64,000 nt of DNA from Polaribacter sp. HaHaR_3_91 (GCF_019278525.1 NZ_CP058986.1:1460001-1524000), one strand, 5' to 3'; shown: positions 42,890 through 52,287, numbered from the stretch's first letter. Numbers and translations: made by a program. Notes: generated from the letters alone by a model not told the origin.

Positions 42890-43434
42890 CTTTTATGTAT
42901 TTGTTGATGAATCTTGTTATAAACCGAACAGTAATACTCATGAAATCTAGGAAGTAAAACATTCTTCAGGTTTTCTGTGCTTTTTAAAGTTGATAAATCA
43001 AATAATTCGATGGCATCAACTTCTTCTTCTTGAATGGTTAATGTTGACAACGGAACTTTTAATTCAGCGATAAAAACATGATGATGCTCGTTATCTTGAA
43101 TTCCGTTTGCATGAGAAACTTGATGAATCCTTGTGCCTATTTTGATGAGGTCTTTTTCTTCTATTTTAAGTCCGATTTCTTCAAAGACTTCTCTTTTTGC
43201 TGAGGTAATAATAGTTTCTCCGGCTGCAATATGTCCTGCAACAGAAATATCCCACAAACCAGGAAATACTTTTTTGGTTAATGCTCTTTTTTGAAGTAAT
43301 ATTTTTTCATCCGAAGTAAAAAGCCAAATATGAACAGTTGCATGAAACCAACCATTTTTATGAGCTTCAGATTTTAAAGCAGTTTTTCCTGTAAGTTTTC
43401 CATCAGGAGTTAAAATGTCTATGAGTTCGTCCAT
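42886..43434 (-). CDS. NUDIX hydrolase (isopentenyl-diphosphate isomerase-like)
   Basis: NUDIX enzymes hydrolyse nucleoside-diphosphate-linked compounds or, in IDI, isomerise isopentenyl diphosphate. The 182-residue protein has a full NUDIX box at 67-89, GX5EX7REVFEEIG, with Glu73, Glu82, Glu85 and Glu86. The N-terminal part (ELIDILTPDGKLTG then GWFHATVHIWLF) is of the type shared with YfcD-like hydrolases and type I IDI. The essential IDI cysteine region is not evident, so hydrolase is more likely. First gene of the unit with the CBS/DUF294 regulator and exonuclease, so a nucleotide-related substrate is plausible. Confidence 0.88.
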   Translation of the reverse strand: MDELIDILTPDGKLTGKTALKSEAHKNGWFHATVHIWLFTSDEKILLQKRALTKKVFPGLWDISVAGHIAAGETIITSAKREVFEEIGLKIEEKDLIKIGTRIHQVSHANGIQDNEHHHVFIAELKVPLSTLTIQEEEVDAIELFDLSTLKSTENLKNVLLPRFHEYYCSVYNKIHQQIHKR

Positions 43435-43441
43435 AATTAAA

Positions 43442-43622
43442 AGACACGAATTTCACTAATTACCACTAAATAATATTTTTTAGTTAGTTTGTCATTTCGA
43501 CGATAGGAGAAATCTCATAATATAGATTACAAAATCATGAGATTTCTCAATCGCTTAAAAAAGCTCATTTCAAAATGATATAAAAGTCAAAATAATTAGC
43601 ATAATCCGTGAAATTCGTGTCT
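43442..43622. repeat. Nested inverted-repeat element between M42 peptidase and NUDIX genes
   Basis: Outer perfect 15-bp arms AGACACGAATTTCAC (43442-43456) and GTGAAATTCGTGTCT (43608-43622) enclose an inner perfect 12-bp pair GAGAAATCTCAT (43507-43518) with ATGAGATTTCTC (43537-43548). The inner block is flanked by GTCATTTCGA (43491-43500) and TTTCAAAATGAT, an imperfect pair. No frame of useful length is inside. Partial relatives lie at 1231-1256 and 61794-61836. It resembles a non-autonomous, MITE-like element inserted in another palindromic repeat. Confidence 0.65.
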
Positions 43623-43631
43623 GTATTTTAT

Positions 43632-44720
43632 TTATTCAAAATAAGAAAAAGTTTCTCCTCCTTTAATATTCAATAATGTTTCATAAATCATTTTAATCAC
43701 ATTTTCTACATCATCTCTGTGTACCATTTCTACAGTGGTGTGCATGTATCTTAACGGTAAAGAAATTAGAGCAGAAGCAACGCCACCATTACTATAAGCA
43801 AAAGCATCTGTATCAGTTCCTGTTGCTCTAGAAAGTGCAGAACGCTGAAAAGGAATTTCTTTTGCTTCGGCAGTTTCTGTAATTAAATCACGTAATTTTT
43901 GTTGAACAGCTGGTGCATAAGCAATAACCGGACCTTTACCTAATTCTAAAAGACCAGCAGTTTTTTGCTCGATCATTGGTGTAGTTGTATCGTGTGTTAC
44001 ATCAGTAACAATTGCCACATTTGGTTTAATGGTTTGTGTAATCATTTCTGCACCACGCAAACCAATTTCTTCTTGTACTGAGTTTGTAATGTACAATCCG
44101 AAAGGCAATTCTTTTTTGTTTTCTTTTAATAAACGAGCTACTTCGGCAATCATAAAACCACCCATTCTGTTGTCTAAAGCTCTACAAACAAATTTATCTC
44201 CGTTTAAGATATGAAATTCATCTGGATATGTAATTACACAACCAACATGAACACCTAAATCTTCTACTTCTTTCTTGGTAGCACAACCTGTATCTATAAA
44301 AATGTTGTCTGGTTTTGGAGCTTGCTCATTTGATTTGTCTCTTGTATGAATTGCAGGCCATCCAAAAACACCTTTTACAATTCCGTTTTTAGTGTGAATG
44401 TTTACAATTTTACTTGGTGCAATTTGATGATCTGATCCTCCGTTTCTAATCACGTAAATCAATCCGTTATCAGAAATATAATTTACATACCAAGAAATTT
44501 CATCTGCATGCCCTTCAATAACTACTTTGTATTTTGCATCTGGGTTTATAACTCCTACTGCAGAACCATAGGTATCTGTAATAAATGTGTCTACATACGG
44601 TTTTAGGTAGTCCATCCAAATTTTCTGACCTTCCCATTCGTATCCGGTTGGTGCAGCATTATTTAAGTATTTTTCTAAAAATGTAAGTGACGCTTTATTT
44701 AAAATTGATTTTTTTGCCAT
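43632..44720 (-). CDS. M42 family metallopeptidase
   Basis: M42 enzymes are cytosolic, co-catalytic metal aminopeptidases (glutamyl aminopeptidase, tetrahedral particles), though some act as cellulases or acylases. The 362-residue protein has IEGHADEISWYV near residue 69 (metal His and Asp), VCRALDNRMGGF near 184 (bridging Asp), SVQEEIGLRGAEM near 217 (catalytic Glu pair), TDVTHDTTTP near 240 and a late RATGTDTDAFAYSNGG. The end MHTTVEMVHRDDVENVIKMI is also typical. It stands alone, with the nested repeat element downstream and the ABC operon divergent upstream. Confidence 0.93.
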   Translation of the reverse strand: MAKKSILNKASLTFLEKYLNNAAPTGYEWEGQKIWMDYLKPYVDTFITDTYGSAVGVINPDAKYKVVIEGHADEISWYVNYISDNGLIYVIRNGGSDHQIAPSKIVNIHTKNGIVKGVFGWPAIHTRDKSNEQAPKPDNIFIDTGCATKKEVEDLGVHVGCVITYPDEFHILNGDKFVCRALDNRMGGFMIAEVARLLKENKKELPFGLYITNSVQEEIGLRGAEMITQTIKPNVAIVTDVTHDTTTPMIEQKTAGLLELGKGPVIAYAPAVQQKLRDLITETAEAKEIPFQRSALSRATGTDTDAFAYSNGGVASALISLPLRYMHTTVEMVHRDDVENVIKMIYETLLNIKGGETFSYFE

Positions 44721-44948
44721 TATAAAAGTTTATAAAGTTTTAATATGAAAAGTTCTAAAGTTAAATGTTAGTTCGGTTGTTTTTTCTATTGTAAAAGTAA
44801 TCAGAAAAAATATCGAGTACATTTTATACTTCCAATGGTAAAAATAATACGATTTTTTAGGAACTCCATTAAAAAAATCACAAAAAAGTGTAACAAAAGT
44901 GCTTACTTTTACACTAATCACCAAAGTAATATCACTAAAACCAACAAT

Positions 44949-45839
44949 ATGAAGTTAGTAATTGAAAATTTAACCAAAACATACAAAAACGGCGTAAAAC
45001 CTATTGATAATTTAAGTATTGAAATAGGTACAGGAATGTTTGGTTTGTTAGGACCAAATGGTGCAGGGAAATCTTCTTTAATGAGAACCATTGCAACATT
45101 ACAGAGTCCAGATTCTGGTTCAATTACTTTTGGTGATATTAATGTTTTAGAAGACAATATGTCTTTACGTAAAGTGTTAGGGTATTTGCCACAATCTTTT
45201 GGTGTGTATCCTAAAATGTCTGCCGAAGATTTGTTAGATTATTTTGCTACTTTAAAAGGAATATCAGAAAAATCTGAAAGAAAAGCCATTGTAAAAGAGG
45301 TTTTAAATATTACTAATTTATATGAAGTAAGACATAAATATGTTGCGGGTTATTCTGGCGGAATGAAACAACGTTTTGGTATTGCGCAATTGCTTTTAAA
45401 CAATCCAAAACTAATTATTGTTGATGAACCTACTGCTGGTTTAGATCCTGCAGAGAGACATCGTTTTTTAAATGTTTTAAGAGAAGTTGGAAGTAATTGT
45501 ACGGTTATTTTTTCTACACATATTGTAGAAGATGTTAAAGAATTGTGTAATGAAATGGCTATTTTAAACGGAGGTAGAATTTTAAAACATTCTACACCAC
45601 AAAAAGCAACAGAAGAATTAGAAAACACCATTTGGACAAAAATTGTAGAAAAAGACGATTTAGAGGAAAATATGAAATTGTACAATGTGTTGTCTAGAAA
45701 TTTTAATACAGACAATACGTTAAATATAAGAGTACATGCAGAAGAAAAACCTTCGGATGATTTTGTGGCGGCAACTCCGCAATTAGACGATGTGTATTTT
45801 ATTGCATTAAAACAAGATGAACCAGTTTTAACAAGTTAA
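44949..45839 (+). CDS. ABC transporter ATP-binding protein
   Basis: This ATPase energises the fused permease encoded next. Started at 44949 it has 296 residues and begins MKLVIENLTKTYKNGVKPID, a normal ABC start; the frame is open another 38 codons upstream but that part is Lys/Asn-rich and unlike the family. Motifs: Walker A GPNGAGKS at 35-42, Q-loop LPQSFG, signature YSGGMKQR, Walker B IIVDEPTAGLDP and the H-loop FSTHIVED. The C-terminal 70 residues are an accessory region. The stop codon lies inside a heptanucleotide repeat array. Confidence 0.93.
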   Translation: MKLVIENLTKTYKNGVKPIDNLSIEIGTGMFGLLGPNGAGKSSLMRTIATLQSPDSGSITFGDINVLEDNMSLRKVLGYLPQSFGVYPKMSAEDLLDYFATLKGISEKSERKAIVKEVLNITNLYEVRHKYVAGYSGGMKQRFGIAQLLLNNPKLIIVDEPTAGLDPAERHRFLNVLREVGSNCTVIFSTHIVEDVKELCNEMAILNGGRILKHSTPQKATEELENTIWTKIVEKDDLEENMKLYNVLSRNFNTDNTLNIRVHAEEKPSDDFVAATPQLDDVYFIALKQDEPVLTS

Positions 45840-45936
45840 GAGTTATTAGTTAAAAGTTAAGAGTACTAACATGCTCTAGCCAAAAAATTTTATAAAGAGA
45901 ATCTAACTCACCACTCAAAACTCATCACTCATAACT
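45834..45936. repeat. Mirrored pair of heptanucleotide arrays between ABC ATPase and permease genes
   Basis: 45834-45864 reads AGTTAAG, AGTTATT, AGTTAAA, AGTTAAG, AGT; 45906-45936 reads ACTCACC, ACTCAAA, ACTCATC, ACTCATA, ACT. Each is 31 nt (four heptads plus three bases). The reverse complement of the second is AGTTATG, AGTGATG, AGTTTTG, AGTGGTG, AGT, so the two are inverted versions of one unit and could pair in the mRNA, with a 41-nt loop. The first array includes the ATPase stop codon; the second ends 8 bp before the permease ATG. Confidence 0.7.
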
Positions 45937-45944
45937 TTGTAATT

Positions 45945-48900
45945 ATGTTTTCAACTATTTTTAAACACGAATTAAAATACTGGTTTAACAAACCTGTTTT
46001 TTATATTTATATTTCAATATTTTTATTAATCTCTTTCTTCTTATCTGCAACATCTGCGGGTATTTGGGATGGCGTTTCTGGTACCACTGGTTCTTCCAGA
46101 ATTGTAAATTCGCCAATTGGTGTTACAGGTATCTTTAATGCATTTACTATTTTAATCTTCTTTTTATTTCCATCAATTATTGGAGTTTCTATTTACAGAG
46201 ATTTTAAAAGTGAAATGCACTCCATTTTATTTTCGTATCCGTTTACAAAAGCCAATTATTTATTTGCAAAGTTCTTTAGCGGAATTGTAGTGGTTTCTGC
46301 TATTGTTTTGGTTGTTGCTTTAGGAATGGTTATTGGGTTTCGTTTTCCAGGAACCAATTCAGATATTGTTGGCGATTTTAATGTTATGACTTATTTAACA
46401 ACGTATTTGGTTTATATTTTACCAAATGTATTGTTTTTTGGAGCTGTTGTTTTTGCTATTGTTACATTTTCTAGAAGTGTTGCAGCTGGTTTTATTACGG
46501 TAATTATTTTAATGTTTGTTCAGGGAGCTATTTCTAGTATTTTATCAGAACCAGAACAAGCAACTTTGTTAGCTATTTTAGATCCTTATGGTTCTTCCGC
46601 GTCTTCTTATTATACAAAATATTGGACCGTTTCTGAACAAAATGAAATGCAAATTCCAATAGGTGAATTGGTAATTTATAACCGTTTATTGTGGTTGGTA
46701 GTTTCCTCTTTAATTTTTGGGTTGGTTTATAAATATTTTAAATTTACACAAAATGCAATTACACTTTCTTTTAGAAAAGTAAAAGCAGAAAGAATTACAA
46801 AATCTAATTTTAGCGGAGTTACAAGAATAACGTTACCAAAAGTGTCTCACGATTATTCTTTTATTCAGAATTTAAAAGTTATGTGGCACTTGTCTAACAT
46901 CGATTTTAAATACATTTTTAAAAGTTTACCTTTTATCTGCATTCTTATCGTTGGACTTTTAATGTTGTTTGGAACTTTATTTATTTCTAGTGAAATTTTT
47001 GGAACAGATACATTACCAGTAACTTGGCAAATGTTAGGTGGTGGAAATATTTTTAGTTTGTTTGTTATTAATATTTGTACTTTTTTATACGCTGGTATGT
47101 TAGTGCAAAGAGCAAGAACTGCAAAAATTAGTCATTTAGTTGATAGTACACCAATACCAAACTGGACATTATTATTCTCTAAATTGATTGCTATTTTAAA
47201 AATGCAATTGGTTTTACTGGCAGTAATTATGGTTTCTGGTATGTTTTTTCAAGCGTATCAAGGATATTATAATTTCGAAATTGGTCATTATATAAAAGAG
47301 TTGTTTGGGTTAAAATTTTTAAACTATGCAATTTGGGCTTTCTTAGCAATATTTGTACAAACGTTGTTTAAAAATCAATATTTAGGTTTATTAGTTTTGT
47401 TAATCGTTGCTATGGGGATTCCGTTTTTAGACTTAATAGGAATTGAGTTAGCCATTTTTAAATATAACGAAGGCCCAGGTTTTAGTTATTCGGATATGAA
47501 TGGGTATGGCTCTGCGTTGTCTCGTTATTTATGGTATAAAATCTATTGGATTTTAGGAGGAACAGTATTACTTCTTGTAAGTGTTTTATTTTGGGTTAGA
47601 GGATTACCAAATTCTTTTTCTGAAAGAATGGATATTGCTGTCTCAAGATTTAAAACACCTCAAAAAATTGGTTTAGCGGTTGTTTTGGTTGCTTTTTTAA
47701 CTTTAGGGTTTACGATCTATCAAGAAACAAAATCAGAAGAAGAAAACTCAGCTTCTAAACAAGCTGAATTAAATGCCGTTAAATGGGAAAAAAGTTATAA
47801 AAAATACGAAGATTATAAGCAACCAAGAATTGTAGCTGTAAATGCAGATGTAGCTATTTATCCGAAGAAAAGAACGTACAAAGCAAGTGCTGTTTTTACA
47901 ATGATAAATAAAACGGATAAAGCAATTGATAGTATTTTCTTAAATCATAACTCATTAGAAAACACCTTCGAATTTAATAAACCAAATAATTTGGTCTTAG
48001 AGGACACGGTTTTTAATTTTGATATTTATAAGTTCGATAAAAAAATACTACCTGGCGATTCTTTACAACTTACAATGCATGTAAAAAGTAAAGAAAATAC
48101 CATGTTTCAAAGAAAATCACCTGTTTTAGCAAACGGAACATTTTTAAATAATTTCTCTATGTTTCCTAGTTTAGGATATTCTTCTGCAGGAGAATTGACT
48201 GACAATAAAATTAGAGAAAAGTACAGTTTACCTCCAAATAATTTACAATCTGAACCTACAGATTCTACCGCTTTAGGAAATACATATATTTCTAAAGATT
48301 CTGATTGGATAGATTTTGAAGCAACCGTTTCTACATCCGAAGACCAAATTGCAATTGCACCGGGTTATTTACAGAAAGAATGGACAGAAGCTGGACGTAA
48401 ATATTTCCATTATAAAATGGATAGTAAAATGTTGAATTTCTATGCGTTTAATTCCGCAAGATATCAAGTTAAAAAAGAAATGTGGAATGGTATTAGTTTA
48501 GAAATTTACTATCACAAACCACACAATTATAATTTAGATAGAATGCTAAAAGGGATGAAAGCATCTGTTACGTATAACGAGAAAAACTTTAGCCCTTATC
48601 AACATAAACAGTTAAGAATTGTAGAGTTTCCGAGAACACAAGGTACTTTTGCGCAATCTTTTGCAAATACAATTCCGTTTTCTGAAGGCTTTGGTTTTAT
48701 TGCTGCTGTAGATGATACAAATGATGATGGAGTAGATTATCCTTTTGCAGTTACTGTACACGAGGTTGCACATCAATGGTGGGCACATCAAGTTATTGGT
48801 GCAGACGTTTTGGGTGCTACCATGTTGTCAGAAAGTTTGTCGGAATATGTTTCTTTAAAAGTATTAGAGCATCAAAATGGAAAACCGAAGATGCGTACCT

Positions 48901-49601
48901 TTTTAAAGAAAGCTTTAGATGATTATTTAATGCAAAGAACCATGGAAAGAAAGCGTGAAAATGCATTGATGTATAACGACGGACAAGGGTATATCCGTTA
49001 TCAGAAAGGGTCTTTAGTTTTTTATGCTTTAAGTGATTATATTGGTGAAGAGAGATTAAATGGCGCTTTAAAAAAGTATGTAGAAAAAGTAAAGTTTCAA
49101 GAAGCTCCATATACAACTTCCGTAGAAATGGTGAATTATATTAGAGAAGTAACACCAGATTCCTTACAATATGTAATTAAAGATATGTTTGAAACCATTA
49201 CGTTGTACAGAAACCAAATTTTAGAAGTAAAATCTACAGAATTAGACAACGGGAAATACGAAGTAGAAATAGAATTTGAAGTTTCTAAATATAGAAATGA
49301 TGAAAAGGGAAAACGGTATTATGGTGAAAAAGTGGGAGATACTTTAACGTATCAAACGGATGAAATGAAAAAACCTATTTTATCAGTTCCATTGGCAGAT
49401 TATATTGATATTGGTATTTTTGCGCAGGAAGAAGTTGATGGGGAAAAGAAAGAAAAAGAGCTGTATTTAAAGAAGCATAAGATTACAGAGATCAATAATA
49501 AAATTACAATTATTGTTGATGAAAAACCGGTTGAAGTAGGAGTAGATCCTTACAATAAATTAATAGACACGAAGTCTGAAGATAATAGAAGAAAGTTGTA
49601 G
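45945..49601 (+). CDS. ABC-2 type permease fused to an M1-family aminopeptidase domain
   Basis: The 1218-residue protein has an N-terminal ABC-2 permease block (about 1-265, six membrane segments), a second membrane block (about 310-590), then a periplasmic M1 peptidase-like domain (about 620-1200). The zinc motif is HEVAHQWW with His939, Glu940 and His943; the third ligand is most likely Glu963, 19 residues after His943, one more than the classical 18. The exopeptidase GAMEN motif is absent; GFGFIAAVDD occupies its place. Such fusions are widespread in Bacteroidota, but the substrate and what peptidase and transport have in common are unknown. The upstream ATPase is its partner. Confidence 0.9.
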   Translation: MFSTIFKHELKYWFNKPVFYIYISIFLLISFFLSATSAGIWDGVSGTTGSSRIVNSPIGVTGIFNAFTILIFFLFPSIIGVSIYRDFKSEMHSILFSYPFTKANYLFAKFFSGIVVVSAIVLVVALGMVIGFRFPGTNSDIVGDFNVMTYLTTYLVYILPNVLFFGAVVFAIVTFSRSVAAGFITVIILMFVQGAISSILSEPEQATLLAILDPYGSSASSYYTKYWTVSEQNEMQIPIGELVIYNRLLWLVVSSLIFGLVYKYFKFTQNAITLSFRKVKAERITKSNFSGVTRITLPKVSHDYSFIQNLKVMWHLSNIDFKYIFKSLPFICILIVGLLMLFGTLFISSEIFGTDTLPVTWQMLGGGNIFSLFVINICTFLYAGMLVQRARTAKISHLVDSTPIPNWTLLFSKLIAILKMQLVLLAVIMVSGMFFQAYQGYYNFEIGHYIKELFGLKFLNYAIWAFLAIFVQTLFKNQYLGLLVLLIVAMGIPFLDLIGIELAIFKYNEGPGFSYSDMNGYGSALSRYLWYKIYWILGGTVLLLVSVLFWVRGLPNSFSERMDIAVSRFKTPQKIGLAVVLVAFLTLGFTIYQETKSEEENSASKQAELNAVKWEKSYKKYEDYKQPRIVAVNADVAIYPKKRTYKASAVFTMINKTDKAIDSIFLNHNSLENTFEFNKPNNLVLEDTVFNFDIYKFDKKILPGDSLQLTMHVKSKENTMFQRKSPVLANGTFLNNFSMFPSLGYSSAGELTDNKIREKYSLPPNNLQSEPTDSTALGNTYISKDSDWIDFEATVSTSEDQIAIAPGYLQKEWTEAGRKYFHYKMDSKMLNFYAFNSARYQVKKEMWNGISLEIYYHKPHNYNLDRMLKGMKASVTYNEKNFSPYQHKQLRIVEFPRTQGTFAQSFANTIPFSEGFGFIAAVDDTNDDGVDYPFAVTVHEVAHQWWAHQVIGADVLGATMLSESLSEYVSLKVLEHQNGKPKMRTFLKKALDDYLMQRTMERKRENALMYNDGQGYIRYQKGSLVFYALSDYIGEERLNGALKKYVEKVKFQEAPYTTSVEMVNYIREVTPDSLQYVIKDMFETITLYRNQILEVKSTELDNGKYEVEIEFEVSKYRNDEKGKRYYGEKVGDTLTYQTDEMKKPILSVPLADYIDIGIFAQEEVDGEKKEKELYLKKHKITEINNKITIIVDEKPVEVGVDPYNKLIDTKSEDNRRKL

Positions 49602-49616
49602 TGTTTTATGATAATT

Positions 49617-49652
49617 GATCTTTCATTTTTTTAATTTGAAAGATCTTTTTTT
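49617..49652 (+). terminator. Terminator of the ABC/M1 operon
   Basis: A 9-bp stem GATCTTTCA (49617-49625) with TGAAAGATC (49637-49645), followed by seven T. It lies 16 bp after the permease stop and 14 bp before the next start, so the esterase-like gene depends on readthrough or its own promoter. Confidence 0.75.
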
Positions 49653-49665
49653 CAAAATAAAAATT

Positions 49666-50745
49666 ATGAAAAGTATTGTTTTAGGTATTTTAGGTTGTCT
49701 TGTTTTTTGTTCTTGTAAACAAGAAAAAGCAATAGAATTAAATTTTCTTGATGAATTTGTTTTAGCAGATTCCATAGCATTTCAAAACTCAATTATTGGA
49801 GGATTGTCTGGTATAGATTATGCAAACGATGCTTATTATTTTGTGGTGGATGATGCGAAAAACCCTCGTTTTTTAAAAGCAGCAATAAACATCGAACAAA
49901 ATAAAATTAAGGCTGTAGATTTTAAAAAGGTTGTTTTATTAAATGATACGACAACTTCTTATTATAAAGAAAACGCTTTAGATTTAGAATCCATTTTTGT
50001 AGAAGCAGAAACCGAAGAGGTTTATTTTGTTGGTGAAGGATCTATTAATAAAGGTAAAAGTCCTACTGTTTTTAAAACAGGTTTAAACGGAAATTTTATA
50101 GAAGCTTATGAGCTTCCTAAAAACTTAAGTGATATTAAAAATATAAAACACAATGCTGTTTTTGAAGGTTCTTCTAAAAGTATTGATGGAAAAGGTTTTT
50201 GGGTAGCAATGGAAGGTCCTTTAAAAACGGATGGGGAAGATCCTTCTTTTACAAAAGCATCATCACCAATTAGAATCACGTATTTTGATAAAACATCTAA
50301 AAAAGTAACAAAGCAGTTTGCGTATCAATTAGAACATATTTCAAAACCATCCAAAGGGAATATTAATTTAAACGGATTAACATCGATCTTAGAGTATAAA
50401 GAAAATCACTTTTTTATTATTGAAAGGACGTATCAAAGCGGTTATGGTTCTTATGGGAATATTGTCAGAATTTTTGATGCAGTTATCGATAAAAAAACTA
50501 CTAATGTTTTAAATATAGATGCTTTAAAAGAGTCTGATTTTATTCCGCTTGAAAAGCGTTTATTATTAAATTTTGAAGAGGTTAAAGGTCAATTAACAGA
50601 AGGAATTATAGATAACATAGAAGGTATTACATTGGGGCCAAAATTAGCCAATGGAAACCAATCTTTGCTTCTAGTTGCTGATGATAATTTTCAAGTCTAT
50701 GGAAAACAATTAAATCAATTTATTTTATTAGAAATTACTGATTAA
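49666..50745 (+). CDS. Esterase-like activity of phytase family lipoprotein
   Basis: This family has a beta-propeller-like fold and phosphoesterase-like annotation; actual activity is poorly known. The chosen start gives a lipoprotein signal (LVFCSC, Cys17) and a 359-residue product. The longer frame from 49615 would translate through the terminator hairpin. Family features are IGGLSGIDYANDAYYFVVDD near residue 43, GFWVAMEGP and the terminal ITLGPKLANGNQSLLLVADDNF. Likely exported to the periplasm or outer membrane. Confidence 0.82.
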   Translation: MKSIVLGILGCLVFCSCKQEKAIELNFLDEFVLADSIAFQNSIIGGLSGIDYANDAYYFVVDDAKNPRFLKAAINIEQNKIKAVDFKKVVLLNDTTTSYYKENALDLESIFVEAETEEVYFVGEGSINKGKSPTVFKTGLNGNFIEAYELPKNLSDIKNIKHNAVFEGSSKSIDGKGFWVAMEGPLKTDGEDPSFTKASSPIRITYFDKTSKKVTKQFAYQLEHISKPSKGNINLNGLTSILEYKENHFFIIERTYQSGYGSYGNIVRIFDAVIDKKTTNVLNIDALKESDFIPLEKRLLLNFEEVKGQLTEGIIDNIEGITLGPKLANGNQSLLLVADDNFQVYGKQLNQFILLEITD

Positions 50746-50782
50746 TAATTTCTGTTTTTATCAAGTTAACGTATTTTAAGTA

Positions 50783-51304
50783 ATGAATTTTTTAAAGTTA
50801 AAAGAAACCAGAATCAAAAAAAAGTTTGATAAAAACATCAAGCAAGTATCGGAAAGTAGAATTGTTTCTCAAAAGGAAATTAAATCTGTGGGTATTTTAA
50901 CTACGGCAAGTATTTCTTTAGAGGTAGATTTGCAAGCAAAAATAGAAACTGTTCTAGGTCTTAAAAATGTTAAAATATATAGTTTTAAGAAAAGTGATGC
51001 TACAAAAGACACTTCCTTTAAATACTTTACACAAAAAGATATTAATTGGAAAGGGGTGTATATTGAACCTAGTTTTAAAAGTTTTTTAGAAGAACCCTTC
51101 GATTTGTTAATAGGTTATTTTAGTGAGGCTAATTTGTATTTAGAAACAGCTGTTTTACAATCTAATGCTACCTTTAAAGCTGGTTTTTCTGGAGTAAATT
51201 CTAAATTGTACGAATTAGAAGTTTCCGAGGATACAGCGCATGTAGAAGCATTTTCATCAGAACTAAAGAAATACCTTCAAATTCTTAAAAAACTAAAAAA
51301 TTAA
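50783..51304 (+). CDS. DUF6913-like conserved protein
   Basis: This 173-residue, lysine-rich cytosolic protein has no signal peptide or membrane segment. It resembles a family of unknown function found mostly in flavobacteria next to dapA; the domain name is from memory. Visible pieces are an N-terminal basic helix, the strand SVGILTTASIS near residue 36, FDLLIGYFSEANLYLETAVLQS near 105, and a C-terminal helix ELKKYLQILKKL. No catalytic motif is seen. It precedes dapA by about 100 bp. Confidence 0.7.
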   Translation: MNFLKLKETRIKKKFDKNIKQVSESRIVSQKEIKSVGILTTASISLEVDLQAKIETVLGLKNVKIYSFKKSDATKDTSFKYFTQKDINWKGVYIEPSFKSFLEEPFDLLIGYFSEANLYLETAVLQSNATFKAGFSGVNSKLYELEVSEDTAHVEAFSSELKKYLQILKKLKN

Positions 51305-51403
51305 ACTTTAATAATAAAGTTGTTTATTCTTGGTAAGAATTGTTTTTTTAGTGATGAAGTTCAGCATTAAATTGTAATTTTACGCCTTATAAAATACATA
51401 ATA

Positions 51404-52282
51404 ATGCAGAGATTTATTGGAACTGGAGTTGCGTTGATAACACCTTTTAAAGAAGATTTAAGTGTAGATTTTGATGCACTTGTAAAATTGGTGAATTTTA
51501 ACATCGAGAACGGAACAGATTATTTAGTAATTAATGGTACAACAGCAGAAAGTGCAACTATTACTAAAGAAGAAAAACAAGAAATAATTAACGTTATTAT
51601 TAAGACAAACAATAAGCGTTTGCCTTTAGTTTTAGGGGTTGGAGGTAATAATACCGCTTTAGTTATAGAAGAATTACAAACAAGAGATTTTACAGGTTTA
51701 GACGGTATACTATCTGTTGCGCCTTATTATAGTAAGCCAACACAAGAGGGTTTTTATCAGCACTTTAAAGCAATTGCTCAAGCTACAGATTTACCAATTA
51801 TTTTGTATAATGTTCCTGGTAGAACTGCAAAAAATATGGAGCCTGCAACTACAATACGCTTGGCTAATGAATTTGAAAATATAGTGGGTATTAAAGAAGC
51901 AGGAAATAACCAACAACAGTATTATACGTTGTTAAAAGATAAACCAGCAGATTTTTTAATCATTTCTGGAGATGATGATATGGCTTTAGGAGTTGCCTTG
52001 GCAGGTGGTTCTGGTGTGATTTCTGTAATTGGACAAGCCTTTCCTAAAGAATTTTCTACAATGATAAATCATGGTTTACAAGGTAATAATAAAGAAGGAT
52101 ATGCTATTCATTATAAAATGATGGATGTTGTAGATTATATTTTTGAAGAGAATAATCCTGCAGGTATAAAAACAGTTTTACAGGAGTTAGGTCTTTGTAA
52201 AAACGATGTTCGTTTGCCTTTAGTGCAAGCAAGTGCAGAACTTCAATCTAAAATTGCTAAATTTGTAGCGAACTTTAAATAG
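51404..52282 (+). CDS. dapA: 4-hydroxy-tetrahydrodipicolinate synthase
   Basis: DapA condenses pyruvate and aspartate semialdehyde, the first committed step to diaminopimelate and lysine. The 292-residue protein has the Schiff-base lysine Lys164 in VGIKEAGNN, Tyr135 in ILYNVPGRT, Tyr109 in [11 protein letters not shown] and [11 protein letters not shown] near residue 44. Note that the last has Ala where most enzymes have Gly-Glu (GTTGES), a variant I believe is common in flavobacteria. Length and order are normal. A ferritin gene follows after 5 bp in the same unit. Confidence 0.96.
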   Translation: MQRFIGTGVALITPFKEDLSVDFDALVKLVNFNIENGTDYLVINGTTAESATITKEEKQEIINVIIKTNNKRLPLVLGVGGNNTALVIEELQTRDFTGLDGILSVAPYYSKPTQEGFYQHFKAIAQATDLPIILYNVPGRTAKNMEPATTIRLANEFENIVGIKEAGNNQQQYYTLLKDKPADFLIISGDDDMALGVALAGGSGVISVIGQAFPKEFSTMINHGLQGNNKEGYAIHYKMMDVVDYIFEENNPAGIKTVLQELGLCKNDVRLPLVQASAELQSKIAKFVANFK

Positions 52283-52287
52283 AAAAT

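Noticed and set aside
44835..44948. 38-codon N-terminal extension of the ABC ATPase
   Set aside because: Lys/Asn-rich, unlike the family, and a normal ABC start follows.
49615..49665. Upstream extension of the esterase-like gene
   Set aside because: Made of a terminator hairpin and T-run; the lipoprotein signal begins at 49666.
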